DNA from: Planctomycetaceae bacterium
GTDB taxonomy: Bacteria; Planctomycetota; Planctomycetia; Planctomycetales; Planctomycetaceae
Assembly (NCBI GenBank): GCA_024742875.1
Contig: JANSXP010000028.1
Span: 1-64,000 of the forward strand
Direction: 5' to 3'
DNA length: 64,000 bases
Part shown: one piece after another, positions 17,706 to 32,700 of the stretch
How positions within the stretch are numbered: position 1 is the stretch's first letter
Layout: every line of letters begins with the position of its first letter
Notes under the pieces: model-generated
The model's input: the letters and a program-made list of their open reading frames with translations, nothing else
What the model was told of the DNA's origin: nothing
Databases searched by the model: none
Made by a program: the position numbers and the translations under genes

Positions 17706-20700
17706 ATGCTATCGCGTCTACTGCAGTTGTTCCGCACCGATCGTGCGCGCCAGGCCCGCCGCCATCGCAAATCCCGGATTTCTCACGCTTCACACTCTTC
17801 GCAGTACCGCCGGGCGGAAAGTCTGGAAGATCGTGAACTGCTGACGGTCGACCTGAATCTGGCGGCCAACAGCATCGAGTTTCAGCTCAGCTATCCCTCC
17901 AACCAGCAGATTACGTCTTTGGAGGATATTTATCTGCAGACGAACGTCAGCGGAAATCTGGCGTACTCGACGGATGGCACAACATTCACGGAGATCACCC
18001 AGTCCGGTGGTGAAACGTACAACCTGACGGACGGCTCGCTGACCACACTGGATGTCTCGGTCACGTTTGATCCGAATGGTGACGATGACCTGGCAGACCT
18101 GTACCGGAATCTGTTTGATGGCGACTCGGTCTCCAGGCTGTTTCTGCGAGACATTACTGCCCCGAATGTTGATCTGGATTTCTCCGCGCTGGAGATCAAT
18201 CAGGCAGACACCTACACCATCAGTACCCGCACCACGGGAGCCGGCGCTGATGCCGAGACGGGAGCCTCAACGGGCGATTCGGGCGATCTGAGTTTTGATG
18301 CGCCCAAAGTCATTTTGGCGGGCGAAGTCTTCTCGCATGTCGGCGTGGCGAATGTCACCAATACCGCGGGCGACATCAGCATCACAGCCGTGGGCAACCT
18401 GGACGACATCACCAGCGGCGTGGTCTCGGCCCCGATTCCCGTGCTGCCGGACCTGACGATTACGCGCGCTTCTGTCGATCTGACCGGCGTGACGGTGCGT
18501 GGACGGGACATCTCAGTTTATGTGGAGTCGGATGCGTCGGATCTGTTTGACGACGAAGACACGCCCGGCGGCATGGGGGAGCCGGTGGCCGAATTTTTTG
18601 GCAGCCTGTCCGCAGGCGTGGGCGTGGCTGTCTCACAGGCGACCGCCGAACTGCAGATTGACGGAGCCACAATCTACGGCGACGACATTTCTCTGGAAGC
18701 CCAGGCAGACACCGACGCCGAGGCCACCGTGCTGACGACATTCGCGGCCTATGCCTACGGCCAGTCAGAACCGCAGGCCATTGTGGACATCAAAAACGGC
18801 TCGTCCATTACAACCACCGGCACTCTGGACATCACCACATTTGCCGACAGCGACATGAATATCGTCGCCACGCAGAACCTGATCGGCACCAGCACCACCA
18901 CAGAGAAGTACAACGTCACCGCGGTGGGCGCCTATTCCAATCTGGTTTCCAAAGCCAATCTCAGCAGTGACTCGTCGCTGAATGTCGGTACCGACTTCAC
19001 GGTGGATGTGGGGGGCACGCGAGAGCACAACACGCAGTCCAACGCGGCCGCTTACAACGACGGCACGCTGGCGATCGCCCTGAACATCACCGTTCACAAC
19101 TCCACACTGGAGTCACTGATCGACGGCAGTGTGGTCACCGGCGGTGATATGACGGTCAATGCGGAACTGGAGACCCTCAAAAACGATTACAACGCCACCA
19201 GTACCGTCGGCACGGGCGAACTGGGCGGGCGACTGCAAAGTGGTCGCGCGGGGGGCATCCTGCGGTCGTTCACCAAAGGCTTTAACTTCTTTTTTCCCAC
19301 CGGAGGCGGTGGTGGTCGAGTGGGCGGCGAGTGGGGCCGTCTGCTGAATGCCGCCAAACCGCAGGGGGTGGACCTGCCGGACGAACAGCAGGGCACGCCC
19401 AATAAATTTGACCTGTCCGGTGCCATCAATGCGGGCCTGAGTTTCAATGAAATTGACGTACGGATCGGCCCCAATGCCAGCGTGGATGTGGGCGGAGATC
19501 TGGTGCTGCGGGGCCACGTGGAAGAGTTTCCCGAAACCAGCGCCATCAGCTTTCTGAACAGCTCCAACTCCTTTTTGCCCGATGCGCCAAGGGGCACCTA
19601 CAGTCAGCGGGAAACCGGTCTGGCGGGCGCGGTCACTGGTGGCTACTTCCAGAACAATGTGGATGTGTACGTGGGAGCCGGTGCCCGCGTGGTGGTGGGC
19701 GGCGATTTTTCCATCCTGTCCGAATCCAGTATTCCGTATGACCCGCAGTACATCTGGGACGTACGCACGGACAGCTTTGAACCGGCGCGACTGTCGACGC
19801 TGACGGATAAGTTCAATTACAACCTGGGAATCCAGAACGGGTTCTTCAGCTCATGGGCGGAGGCGATTGCCGGCGCGCAGTCCAAAGCCATCGGCGTGAT
19901 GGTCAATATTCTGCTGGGCAACTCGCAGACCTACGCCTGCATCGGCGACGGTGCCGAGGTGATCGTCGGGGGAGACCTGATCGTCAGTGCGGATTCCGCC
20001 ATCGATACCATCAACTTTGTGGGCTCGCCACTGCTGCCCTTTAATGCCACCGGAGGTCGTGGCATTGGTGCGGCGCTGATGGCCACCGGCTACATCAACG
20101 ACATTGAAGCGAGCATCAACCCGCTGGCGAAAGTTACGGCCGACAGTGCGCTGGTGTTTGCCAACAATCGGGGCAAGAACATCTCACTGGGAATTCAGGG
20201 CGGACTTTCCGATGGGCAGGAAGGCGGCAATGTTTTTGAGCAGGGCTCCGGCGGCTTCAACGGGGTCTTCACATCCACATTTGTGGATAATCGCACGATT
20301 GCCAAAGTCAGTCCTTCAGCCGAACTGAACCTGCTCGATGGGCTGGTGGAAGTGCCCGTTCCGTTTGAAGAACTGCGTCAAAATGAACGCAGCGTTACCA
20401 CCACAGTGGCCGAGTTCAATCCCAACGGCCTGTATGACGCGGACGACAATTCCCTGCGACGTGTCAACGCGGACACCAACACCATCACCCTGCCGTTTGA
20501 TCACTATTCGGTGACCGGCTCTCCGCTGATTTATGACAATGACGGCGGCACAGACATTGGGGGACTGAACAGCGGACAGATTTACTACGCCATCGTCAAC
20601 GGCGAAGATGAGCCACATATTCTGAAGCTGGCACTGACCTATCAGGATGCCATTGACGGCAACGCCATTGATCTGGATCTGGATGATCTGGACGGTGTGT

Positions 20701-23700
20701 TCGATCAGTACCACTCGCTGTATCAGGGCTTTGACCCCACGGATCCCTCCCGCGTGCTGCTCGGCAGCAGCACCATCGATCTGGGCAACCAGCACAATCT
20801 GGTTAGCGGCATTCCCGTGCTGTACGACACCGACGGCGAAGCGCCGATCGGCAACCTGACGCCTGGTCAAATCTATTACGTGTCGGTGACCGGAGCCAAT
20901 ACCTACCGTCTGGCCCATACGGCTGCTGACGCCATCGAAGCTGAGGTGACGGGGGATACGTCAAATCTGATCACATTTGCGGCCGGAGCAACAGGCCGCG
21001 GACACGCGCTGCGGCCGACGGCGTATGAGAAAATTGAAGACCCGGAACTGCCCCGCGTGCTGGACACCAATCAGGACGGGCTGGTCAACGCCAGTGATGA
21101 CAATGTGACGGGAGTGAACTCCTTCATCGCCGCTGGCGGTACGCTGAATGTGCAGACCGACACCAATCTGATGGTGCTGGCCAACGATCAGACCAATCTG
21201 TTCAACGGCAGCGGTGTTCTGACCAAAACGCTGAGCAACGCCAGTGGAGCGGCCATCAATGTGAACGTCATTAATCGCCGGACGGAGGCACTGATTGGTT
21301 CCGAGGATCGTGTGCTTGACGAAGACGATTTCACGCCCGAACTGGGCGTGGACAGTTCGGGCCTGGTCACGCTCGATTATGCGCACGGCTTTTCCGCCGG
21401 CGACGAGCTGATCTACACGGCCGGCGGCGACTATCCGATTGACGGACTGCGGGACCGCGGTCTTTATGTGGTCACGTCCTCGGATGATCAGGAGTTTCGC
21501 ATTGGGCGTACGGCCGCCGAACGCAGCAACGCGGTTGGGTCTGCGGCCATTGACGGAACGACCTGGACGATCAATCTGGGGTATGAACACAAATTCCAAA
21601 GCGGCGATGCCGTACGATACACCAACGAAAAACCGGCCCTGCGGGACGACATCGGCGGGCTGACGGACGGCCAGGTGTATTACGTGATTGCTGTGGATGG
21701 CCGCAAAATTCAGCTGGCCGAACTGCTGGAAGATGTGGCGGAGCAGTATCGCTATCAGTTCACTCCTGCAACTTCCGTCGACGGCGACTTCATCTATCTG
21801 GGATACGAACACGGTCTGCCGGCCGGGCAGCAGGTACTGTATCGGTCAGGTGGCGGCGCGGCGGTCGGAGGTCTGGAAGACGGCAAAACCTACACCATCG
21901 TACTCGACTCTGATGAACCGCTGGCCATCAGGCTGCGAGACCCCGACACCGGCAGCGTGGTGACGATGGATCCGTCGCTGGCGCGGGGCGCCGGGCACAC
22001 ACTGCAGCCCGCCTTCCAGCAGGTGGATGTGGATGTCACAGCGGACGACCTGCTGACCGGCACCATTGACCTGGGATACGCCCACGATCTGCAGACCGGT
22101 GATTCCGTGCGGCTGACCGGAGCGTCGTCTCTGGGACTGACGGACGACCAGCGCTACTACGCGATTGTGCTCACCGATACGCAAATCGCCCTGGCGGAAA
22201 CCGAAGCTCTCGCCGAATCCGGTCGAACGCAGTTTTTCCTGTCGACTGCACTGCTGGACAATGGCGATGCGGCGGACGGCAAAGCAGACACCATCGACGT
22301 TTATGCCGAGCATGGTTTTCAGGACGGAGATACGGTCCTGTACCTGCAGGGCAGCAGTCTGGATGTGGGCCTGACCGACGGCGAGACGTACACGGTGCGG
22401 TTGCTGGATCCGGACACCACGTCGCTCGATCTGCCGGAAACCAAGCTGCAGCTGCTCGACAGCACGGGCGCCCTGGTGGAAATGAGCACCATTGCGGGCA
22501 CTGACAATGTCTACGCTTCGCTGGTCAACCTGTCTGCCCGCACGGCCCTGACCGGCGGATCGGCCACGGACGCAATTTATCTGTATAACGATGCCCGCGT
22601 GGCCATCAGTCAGCCGGGGCTGGGATTCGACGTGTATTCGTTCCAGCTGGCCGTTGATCCTCTGACCACGCTGGAGACTCTGCACGGCTTTGCTCCCACG
22701 TTTGACCCGTCAACGGCACTGACGGACGCCGATGGCAATGATGTGTACGACACCATTGATCTGGGATATGCCCACAACTATTCGGCCGGGCAGGAAGTGA
22801 CCTACACGTCCGGCGAGGGGGCGCCCATCATTGGTCTGAACGAGGGCCAGGTGTACTTTGTGCGGCTGGTTTCCGGCAGTACGACAAAAATTCAGCTGGC
22901 CGAAACCCTGCTGCAGGCGACCGAAGACGCCACGGATCCCGAAGTGGTCGAGTTCAACATTGATCAGACCACCGGAACCACTCACGCGGTGGCCGCGCGG
23001 CTGCGACCGATTCCCACGCTTGATGCGCCGTCGGATACGATTCGCTTCACCCGGGTTCATGGATTCAGCAACGGCGATCAGGTCACCTACACGGCCGGTG
23101 ACGGCAACCGCATTGTCGGCCTGGATGACGGCGGCACCTATTATGTGCTGACCACAAATGACCCGCGCGTGATTCAGCTGTCCGAAGACGGCACTACGCC
23201 GCTGTCTTTGGCAGCGCCCCGGATCAGTGGCGGCGGACACACGTTCAGCGATGTTGTGGTGGCCGGCACCGTCAGCGTGACCACAGAAAACGACGTGGCG
23301 GTTGCTTCGGCCAATACGGGATCCATCATCGCCGTGACGGCGGCCGCGACAGTGGCGACCCCCGCGAAAACCAACGCATATACGGGTGCCGGCTGGAGTG
23401 CCAAATCGAACACGTGGAGTGACGCCCAGTCGTATGACGGGGGGCGAAACATTTCCGGCACGGCGGCGATCAATATTCAGGTGGATCGCACACTCGCGTG
23501 GGTGCAGGACACTGAGTTTTTCGGTTCCGGTGGACTGCGGGTCACGGCTGTTAACGAGGCCGAAATTTACATGGGGGCCGGAGCGGTCACCTTTGCTTCG
23601 GTCGACAGTCAGCGCGGTGGTGGTTCGGGCGCCATGGCGGGCGCGCTGGGGCTGAACGTCATTGCCACACGCACCGAAGCCTACATTGACGAATCATCGG

Positions 23701-26700
23701 TTGTGCGTTCGGGAGATGTCATTGTGGATGCCGATTCCCGCGGCAACATTGTGGCCATCGCACTCAGCGGAGCGGGCTCCACCGGATCGCTGGCTGCCGG
23801 CGGTTCGTTCGTGATCAATGTGGTGTCCATGAACACCATCGCCCGGATTTCGGACTCCTTCATTGTCACGCCCGGTGCACTGGACGTGAGATCTGACAAC
23901 AACGTGGATACTGTGGCGGTCGCGGGTGCTTTCGCCACAGTCGCACAGTCACAAAACGCCAACCCCGACGGCACCACGGCCATTGGCTTTGCGGTGGCCA
24001 TCAACGTCATCAGCAACGACCTGCGAGACGGCGGCACGCTGGCGTTTGTGGAAGATACGGCCATTGACGTCGGCAGTGATCTGGACGTGGTGGCGCTGGC
24101 CAACAGCAGCACCATCGCTGTGGTGGTCGCGATGGCCTTCAATGCTGAACGCACGGGCATCAGCACCAGTGTGGCCATTGGTCTGGGGCTGAATGTGATC
24201 AGCACACGCACCCGAGCCTCAGTGAAGGGCACCAAAGATGACACCGACGGCGAAGTGGACGGCGATGTCACGATCAGCGCGGACGACACTTCGCTGACGA
24301 TGTCGTACAACTTCCCGATCTCCGTCAGCTTCAGCGGCGGGGCCGCCGAAAGCTCGACGGCTGTCGGTGCCGGCCTGACCTTCAACGTGATCAATACCGA
24401 CGTCACGGCCGAACTGGCCGACTTGTCCCTCACGACGGACAACCTCGACGTCACAGCCGCCGGCAGCGGCACCGTTCGAGCGCTGGCGCTGGGCTTTTCC
24501 GGTGCGGAGGACATTGCCTTCGCCGGTCAGCTGGCTTTCAACTACATCGAGCAGAATGTGACGGCCACCGTCTCCGGTGCCACCGTCACCACATCGGGCG
24601 ATCTTGTCGTCACGGCCGATGATGAGTCTGATATTTTCGCACTCACGGGAGCCGCCGCACTGTCATTTATGGGCAACGGTGGCACGGGGGTGGGGGCGGC
24701 GCTGTCGTTTGACATCACCAATAACACCACCGAAGCACTGGTGGATCAGTCCACCATTATCTCGGCCGGTGACGTGCAGGTCGAAGCAACCTCGTCCGCT
24801 ACGATCGAAACCATCACGGCCGGAGCGGCTGCCGGTCGTCAGCTGGGTGTCGGCGGCAGCATTTCTACGGTTGTACTGACCAACGCCACGCGGGCCGCCA
24901 TCACCAGTTCGACGGTCACGGCCGAGCACAACATGCTGGTGCATGCCGATTCAGCCGGCATTGTCCGCACGTACGCGGGAGCCATCGGTTTTGGCAAGCA
25001 GGGCGTGGGTGTGGGGGCCAGTCTGTCAATCAGTGTGATTGACAATACGACGGAAGCGTATATCGATCAGTCAACGGTCGTCGCCAAAGGCAATGGCGGC
25101 AACACGCTGGCGGTGAAAAACTGGGATGACAACGTGGACGAGTCCACGGAATTCATCAGCGGTCTGGCCGTCATCGCCAGCAATACGGAAGATCTGGATC
25201 TGATCTCGGTGACAGCCGGACTGGGCAAAACAGGGGCGGCGGCCATCAATCTGGCGCCCACCATCCTGAACAACACCACGCATGCCTACATCGAAGATAC
25301 GGACGTCAACGCGGCCGATGAGTTTGGCAGTGACGTGATTGTCCGGGCCCATCAGGACAGTGACTTTTTCGTATTCCTGGGGGCAGGCAGCGCGGGGATT
25401 TCCAAAGCCTCCGTGGGCGTGGCGGCAGGAGGTCTGTTTGTCAGCAACGAGACCCAGGCGTGGCTGTCGGACACTGACACCGACGAAGTGACGGGCAACG
25501 GCCGGCAGTCCGTGTACGCCGACGGCAACGTGGAAGTCGCCAGCTTTGCCCGCTCAGAGTTTGACACGGGTGTGGTGGGCATCAGCGGTTCGGCCAAGCT
25601 GTCGGGCGCTGGTTCTGTGGATGTGGTGACGCTCAATAACGTCAACCGGGCGAAGATCTCCGACGTGGACATCAATGCCACCGGTGATCTCACACTGGAG
25701 GCCGTGGATCGTCTCAATATGACGCGCTTCACCGGTTCGGCCGCCGTGGGTACGGCCAGCGGCGGCGGCACGTTTATTCTGATTTTCAATGACAACGTCA
25801 ACGAAGCCATCATGTCGGACACGCAGGCAAACGCGTCGGGCGCAACGCTGGTGCGGGCCGACAGCTTTGTGGGTTCGGACGCGTTTGCCCTGTCCGGCGC
25901 TGTGGGTGTCTCGGGGGCCTTCAACGGCGTGTTCGTCTTTTATGTGTCCCGCGGTGAAACGCGGGCGGTGATTGAAGGCGGCAATCGTCAGGCACAGATC
26001 AATCAGGATCTGAACTTCTCTGATGACAGTCAGTCGGTCACCGTGCAGGCGACCGACTACGTGGACAGTCTGCTGCTGGAAGGCGGCCTTGCAGGTGGCG
26101 GCGGCCCCGCCGGTGTGGCCGGAAATCTGGCCTTCTTTGACGTACAGAATACGGTCGACGCGCACATCGGCAGCTCAGCAAGAGTGGCCGCCGGAGGGGA
26201 TGTGAGCGTGGATGCGTCATCCACAAAGATTTTGTCTGCTCTGGCCGGTGGTCTGGCGTACGGCACCGGTGTCGGATTTGCCGGGACGTTCGTGGTGTCG
26301 ACGATTGGTTCGGGCACAAGCTCCGGCGGGATCACGGATGCCGTGGATGACGACGTCATGGATGCCGTCAACAGTGCGGCCAGTTCTGCCAATGACACAG
26401 ACGGCATGATGGGGGGACCCGCGCCGAGCAAAGTGGCCGATGAGCTGGAGGCCAATGAAACGTCACTCGCCCGCCCGGGCACGGTCGATCGCAGCACCGA
26501 AGATGTGGCCGCCTTCATTGGAGCGTTCGCGGAAATCACAGCGGGCGGCGATCTGTCCGTCACGGCAACGGAGACGGTGGACTACACCAGCGCGGCGGGA
26601 TCTGTGGCTGTGGCCGGCAGCAATGGATTTGGCGCGTCCGTGAGTCTGCTGACGGTGGGCACAGTGACGGAAGCCTATGTCGACGACGATGCGGTTTTGA

Positions 26701-29700
26701 TCGTTGACGGCACCATTGACGTATCGGCTTCTGCCGACGAAACCGTGACCAGTGATGCGGTGGCGGCCGCCGGTGCGCTCACATTCTCACTGGGGGCACA
26801 GTATTCAGAAGCCACGATCGACAGCGATCAGATTGCTTCCATCGGCGACGACGTGCTGATCACCGGCTCTACGGCTGTGGGCGTCTCTGCCAGTCATGTG
26901 CGTGATGTGGAAGTGATCGGCAACGCGGCCAACCTGGCGGGTGGCGTGGCGGTGGGGCTGTCCGGCGCGACGGTCGATCTGGGCGGGGATGTTCGCGCCC
27001 AGGTGGTCAATGCGGACATGGGGACAGCCGATGACGACGGCAATGTACTGGCGACGATCGGCAGTCTGGATGTAACGGCCAGCAGTACCGTGACGGAAGC
27101 CCGCGCCAAGGCGCCCGCGCTGGCTGGTGGCGTGGGGATCGCGTTTGCCGGCTCGCTGGCCAACGCGACCATTGATACCGATGTGGATGCCCGGATTGTG
27201 GGATCGGCAGAAGTTTATGCGACCGGCGATATCAACGTGACGGCCACCACCGACCACGACGCCGAAGCGGAAGCCGTTGGCCAGAACGGAGCCGGCGGTG
27301 TGACGATTGGTTTGTCGGGCGGCACGGCCGTGATTGATCCCACAGTGGATACGATTATTGGCGATGGCGCCATTCTTGTGGGAGACAATATCGCCGTGCA
27401 GGCGCAGCACAACGTGGTGAAGGCAGACGGAACGGCGGCCACCGGGCTGGCGACCGCCAAAGCCACGTCCTCCGGCGGCTCGGTGCTGCTGGGCGTGCAG
27501 GGCAGCTGGGCCACGGCCGAACCCAAAGGGCGTGTGACCAACACCGTGGGCAGTGCATCGCTGGAAGTGAATGGCGGCGACATCCTGATCAGTACGGACA
27601 GTCGGAACGCCGGACGTTCTGAAGCACTGGGCGACAGCTTCAGCATTATCGGCGTGGGGATTCAGCGCGGTGATGTTGAGATTACCACCAACAACAGTTT
27701 GTCGGTGGCTTCCGGCGCTAGTCTGGTTTCGACGTCTGGTGACGTGACGGTGCGGGCAGCTTCGGAAGATGTGGGCTCAACCCGCGTGCGCTCCGGCAGT
27801 GGCGGACTGGTGGGTGTGTCAGAAGCGTTTTCCGACATTGACGTTCGTACAGAAACCACAGCCAACGTCGCCGGAACGCTGGCAGCCGGTGGCACGGTGA
27901 GAGTGGCCACCGACTACCAGACCACGCAGAACATTAATGCCGATGCCATCAGCAATTCGGCCTTCGCCATTCCCACGTCCCGGGCGACAATCGATTTTCG
28001 GGGGATTTCTGAAGACAACACGACGATCAAGACTACGGTCAGCGGCACGCTGCAGGCTCCGACTGTGGTGGTGGATGCCACCGCCAGCGACATTGACGTC
28101 ACGGCGAATGCCAACTCCGAAGCGTCCGCTGCATTTGCGGATTCGGATGCGACGGCCACCGTCAATCTGGATCTGGATGCCAGCGTGGTGATTGAGTCGG
28201 GTGCGCTGCTGGATGGAGCAGACGACGTGCATTTGACGGCCGATCTCACGTCGGTCGCCATGGATGTGGATGCCCGCGGGTCCACCAAAACCGACGATCG
28301 TGGTTCACTGGCCGGCGATCCCGATGCGGAAGCCAACATCAACATGGACACGGCCGCCGCGGTGACGGGAACGGCTGGATCGAACATCAAAACACAGCAG
28401 CTGAATGTCTCAGCCCTCACCGATGCGGGGCTGTCCGACGTGGATGCCTACGCTCAGCACGTGGGCGTCAACTTCGGCTCCGGCCCTCGGGAATCTGAAA
28501 ACCTGCAGGCCGATCGGCTGATTGACCTGAACTCCACCATCACCCTGCTGGTGGCCGCGGATCCGTTTCTGATTCTGGAAGCGGATGGCACCGTGCAGCA
28601 GGAGGCCATCACCTACACGGAGACGGACACCCGAATCACGGTCGACCGTCTGGTGAATGAAGGCAGTCACGGCGGTGAAATTAATCTGACCGTCAACACC
28701 ACCGGGCGTGATGGTGAAATGACTGACCCGCGTGTCATCAAAGGCACGCCGGAAGTGGTCTTCCAGACAGCCTATGATGAGGTGACCATCATCAATGAGC
28801 TGGATAAGGAACTGATTCTGCTGGGCATTGATGTCGGCAATGAAGGGGCCACGGCCAGCGATCTGATCAACATTCCCGTGACCCCCAGCATCAACGAGCT
28901 GGATCCGCAAAGTGAGGCGGATGCCACCGGGACGCAGGTGGTGATCGAGACGACGGGGCAGTTTGGACTGGCCGGGCTGCTCGACAATCCGCTGGGCAGC
29001 ACATCGATTACATCAGAAACCGGTGACATTCTGACGGCATCGATGGGAGGAGTCTCCTATGCCACAAATGCCGCCGATCTGGATGCCGGCACTGTGACAC
29101 AGGACGTGCTGGACATCATCGGAGTGACGGCCAGCGAAACGACGATTTCCACCATTGAAGCGGGAAGTCGCTGGCTCGTGAAGACGGCTTCCAACGAGTT
29201 CGAACTGGGAAGCCTGGGGGCCAGCATCGCCGTGTTCCGCGGCGTGAACAACCGCACGCCGTGGGTGATTGATTCCAGTGAAGTCACCCTCAGCGCCGGC
29301 GGTCAGATTGGGGTGACGTTCTTCCCGCTGCAGATCATTGCCGGCGAAGGCAGCGATGTTTCGGTGACTTCAGACAATCAGGTGCTGCTGAATACGAACT
29401 CCATCGACAGTACCTATCTGGAAGTGTTTGGCGGCCAGACAGTGGTCGGCGGTATGCAGGCCGGGGGCACGCTGGATCTGATGTCTGTCGGTTCAATCGT
29501 GGATGGCGACAACGGAGCGATCGATTTTGTGGCTGATGTGCTCAAACTGGAGTCTGTGACGTCGACTGCCAGTGATGCCACGGCCGCCGATCGCACCATC
29601 GGCACGCTCACCAACCCGCTGGAGATTGCCACCACATCGACCTTCAGTGCCACGGCCGGCGGGCACATTGCCTTCAGCGGCCAGGCCGGCAGCTTCACGC

Positions 29701-32700
29701 CGCAATCACTGCTGTCCACGCTGGGCGATATTCAGCTGACGATTGCCGACACGGATGAAGTCGGGCAGGATCTGCTGCTGCCCACCGCGTCGTCTCTGAT
29801 TGCCACGGCGGGATCGATCCGTCTGAATGTGGGCGACAACCTGGATTCCCAGGGCGTTATGCAGGCGGGCACTTCGATCTTCATCAATGCCGATCAGGCC
29901 GGACTGGATGTGGGCACCGGAGCGGTGATTGACCTGCTGGGCGAATTGAGAGCCGGCACGTCCATTGACATCGTCACCGGCAGCGATCCGGACGCAGTCA
30001 ACTTCCGTCGTCTGGACTCGACCACCACTGCTGTCAGCATCTCCACGGCAGCCGGACAGGACACCATCAACATCGGCAGCCTGGACGGGCTGCTGACATC
30101 ACTGCGGGGCACCTTTACGGTGGACGCCGGAGAAGAAACGGATGCGGCCGCCGATCTGCTGGTGCAGGACGTGATTGCTCTGGACGACACATCGCGGGGC
30201 GCCGCTTCGCCGCAAACGGTGACGTCAGCCTCCACGTCGATTTCGGGGATGGACGCCGCACTGGTGATTGGCAGTCAGACGCTCAACTATGCCAATGCCG
30301 AACTTGTCAATCTGGCTCTGGGGGCCGGCAACGACACGGTGGACGTCGGCTTGACCGTGGCTGACACCGAGCTGACGATTGCTGTGGGCGAAGGCGACAA
30401 CACGGCGTTCGTTGGGCAGGATGTGGTAGAAAGCAGTGTTGTGGTTGGGCGGACACTCAGCGGGCTGGCCGGCAAACTGAACCTGACAGCGCCCAGTGGA
30501 AACGAAGGCACCAGTTCACTCACGATCAATAACACGGCTGACAGTGCTGGCGGATCCGGTCGTCTGTCGGCCACCAATCTGACGGGCTTTGGCATGGCGG
30601 ATGGTGTCAGTGGGGGCGTGGGCTTCAGCGGATTTGACAGCGTGCTGCTGAGTCTGGGCAGCGGCAATGACGCGCTGGATGTTTCCGGGACACTGACACC
30701 TGTCAGCATTGAACTGGGGGGCGGCGACGACACGCTGGAAGTGGACGGCAGCTTTGCCGATTTCCGGCGGGACCTCACATTCTCCGGCACGACCCTGGGA
30801 GATACATCCGCCAGCAGTGACAACGACATTCTGTCGCTCGCTTTTCCTGCAGCGGCCGTCTTTACGCTGGATGCCGATGAGCTGTCCAGTCAGGGGGCCA
30901 TCGGCAGCATCTTTTATCAGCAGGTGTCCGGCATTGTGGCCAGCCTCAGCAATGGGGCCGACCAGGTGGTCATCAATGATGTGGGTGCCAGGCTGACGCT
31001 CAACACGGGCGGCGGGGCCGACACTGTGACGGCCAATAATTTCTCCGTCGCATCCACCGTGAATCTGGGTGATGACGCCGACCCTGATGTGATGACCATC
31101 ACCGGCACCGACACCGACCTGACAGTGACGGGCGACACCGAGGGAATCGATACACTGATTGTGGACCGCACGGCGACCACTGATCCGGTGACCCGCGGTC
31201 GACTGGATGATTCGGCCAGCGGCGTCCTCAGCGGCGTGACTGGTGGCAATGTGACGTTCGACAACTTCGCGCAGTTCAACCTGCTGCTGGGCAGCGGCAA
31301 TGACCAGTTTCTGATTGATGCCGGTCTGGGACTGGTCGGCACCAATCTGCTGATCGACGGCGGAGTGAGCGATGACGTGATTGATGTGGTGACTTTGAGC
31401 GATACCACGGCCATCGTTGGTGGTGACGACGAAGACACAGTCAATCTGTTTATCGCCGGACTGCCGACCGCTGATCAGTTCACCAACCTTGGGCTCACCG
31501 TTGAGACGCTGGCCATTCAGAACGAAGACAGCCCGTTTGATACCACGTGGGCGTTTCAGGATGCTTCGCTGACCGCTGCCAATGCGGCCACCGGTGGTGA
31601 TCCTGTCACCGTCATCGATGACATCCTGCAGATTGATCGCATGAACTTCTTCCCCGGCTCGGGCAGCAACTCACTGACCGTGGGCACAGAAACCATCAAC
31701 GATGTGGTTGGGGAAGTGGATGATGACGGCACGATTGTGCGTCGCAGTGTGATCGCATTCAATGCGCTGGCGGGAACCGTGTCTTCCTACACCGAGAATG
31801 GCTACGAGTTTACCACCAGCGGCAGTTTTGGCCCGTCTTCTGGTGGTCTGCTGGTCTCAGCGGACGCCACCACCGTCGATGTTGAGGCGGCCGACGGCAG
31901 CGTGTTTGATCTGAACCGACTGACCATTGTCGACAGCCGCAGTGGGGCGATGTCACTGACCGTCACCGGCACGTCCACGGTGACCGGCGGCACCATCAGC
32001 GAGACGGTCGCCTATGTGGCCACGGGAGCCGCCGTTGATCTGAGTTTTGGCGATCTGGATGACGTGAGCGACATCCGCCTGACGCTGGATGCCGCCCAGA
32101 TTCTGGATGACGTGGTGATGTCCACGGTGCTCAGTGGCAATGGTCGGGTGGATCTGACGTTTGGTTCCATCGTGCTGGAACCGGGGGCCGCCACAACGCT
32201 CAGTCAGCCGCAGACAACGGTGGACTTCACGCGGGAACTGACAGATGCGTTCACCTACACCGAAGACAGCTTCACGCTGTCCGGCGATAAGGAACTGTTC
32301 ATTGACAGCAGCAGCACGACAGCGCTGCGGGGGCTGAGCGATGACACGACCATTACCCTGGCGGCCAGTGGCGGTGGCGCGTTCGCGCTTTACGAAATGC
32401 AGCTTCGAAATACTTCGGCCGTGGACGAGACGGTCTCGCTGACGGTCCATCTCATCAATGGCACGCAGACGACCATTCCACTGTCCGTGCCGGCGGACGG
32501 GCAGTGGCAGACGTTCTCGTCTCCGTTTATTGGCCTGGGATCGCTCGTTCGTTCCGTCGAATGGACGGCCGATACCAACATCAGTGTCGACAAAATTGTG
32601 GCCGTGGGGCGTGTGGCTTCGGTGCTGACGTTCACCACGGGTGACGGTAACACTCAGGTGGAAGGCGGCATTCAGTATCAGACGTCCCGTTCCCTGTTCA

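Noticed and set aside
17444-17836. 130-codon frame crossing the giant gene start
   Set aside because: It runs through the leader and into the giant gene in another frame, and loses any coding character past 17706, where the LEPR-XLL frame is clear.
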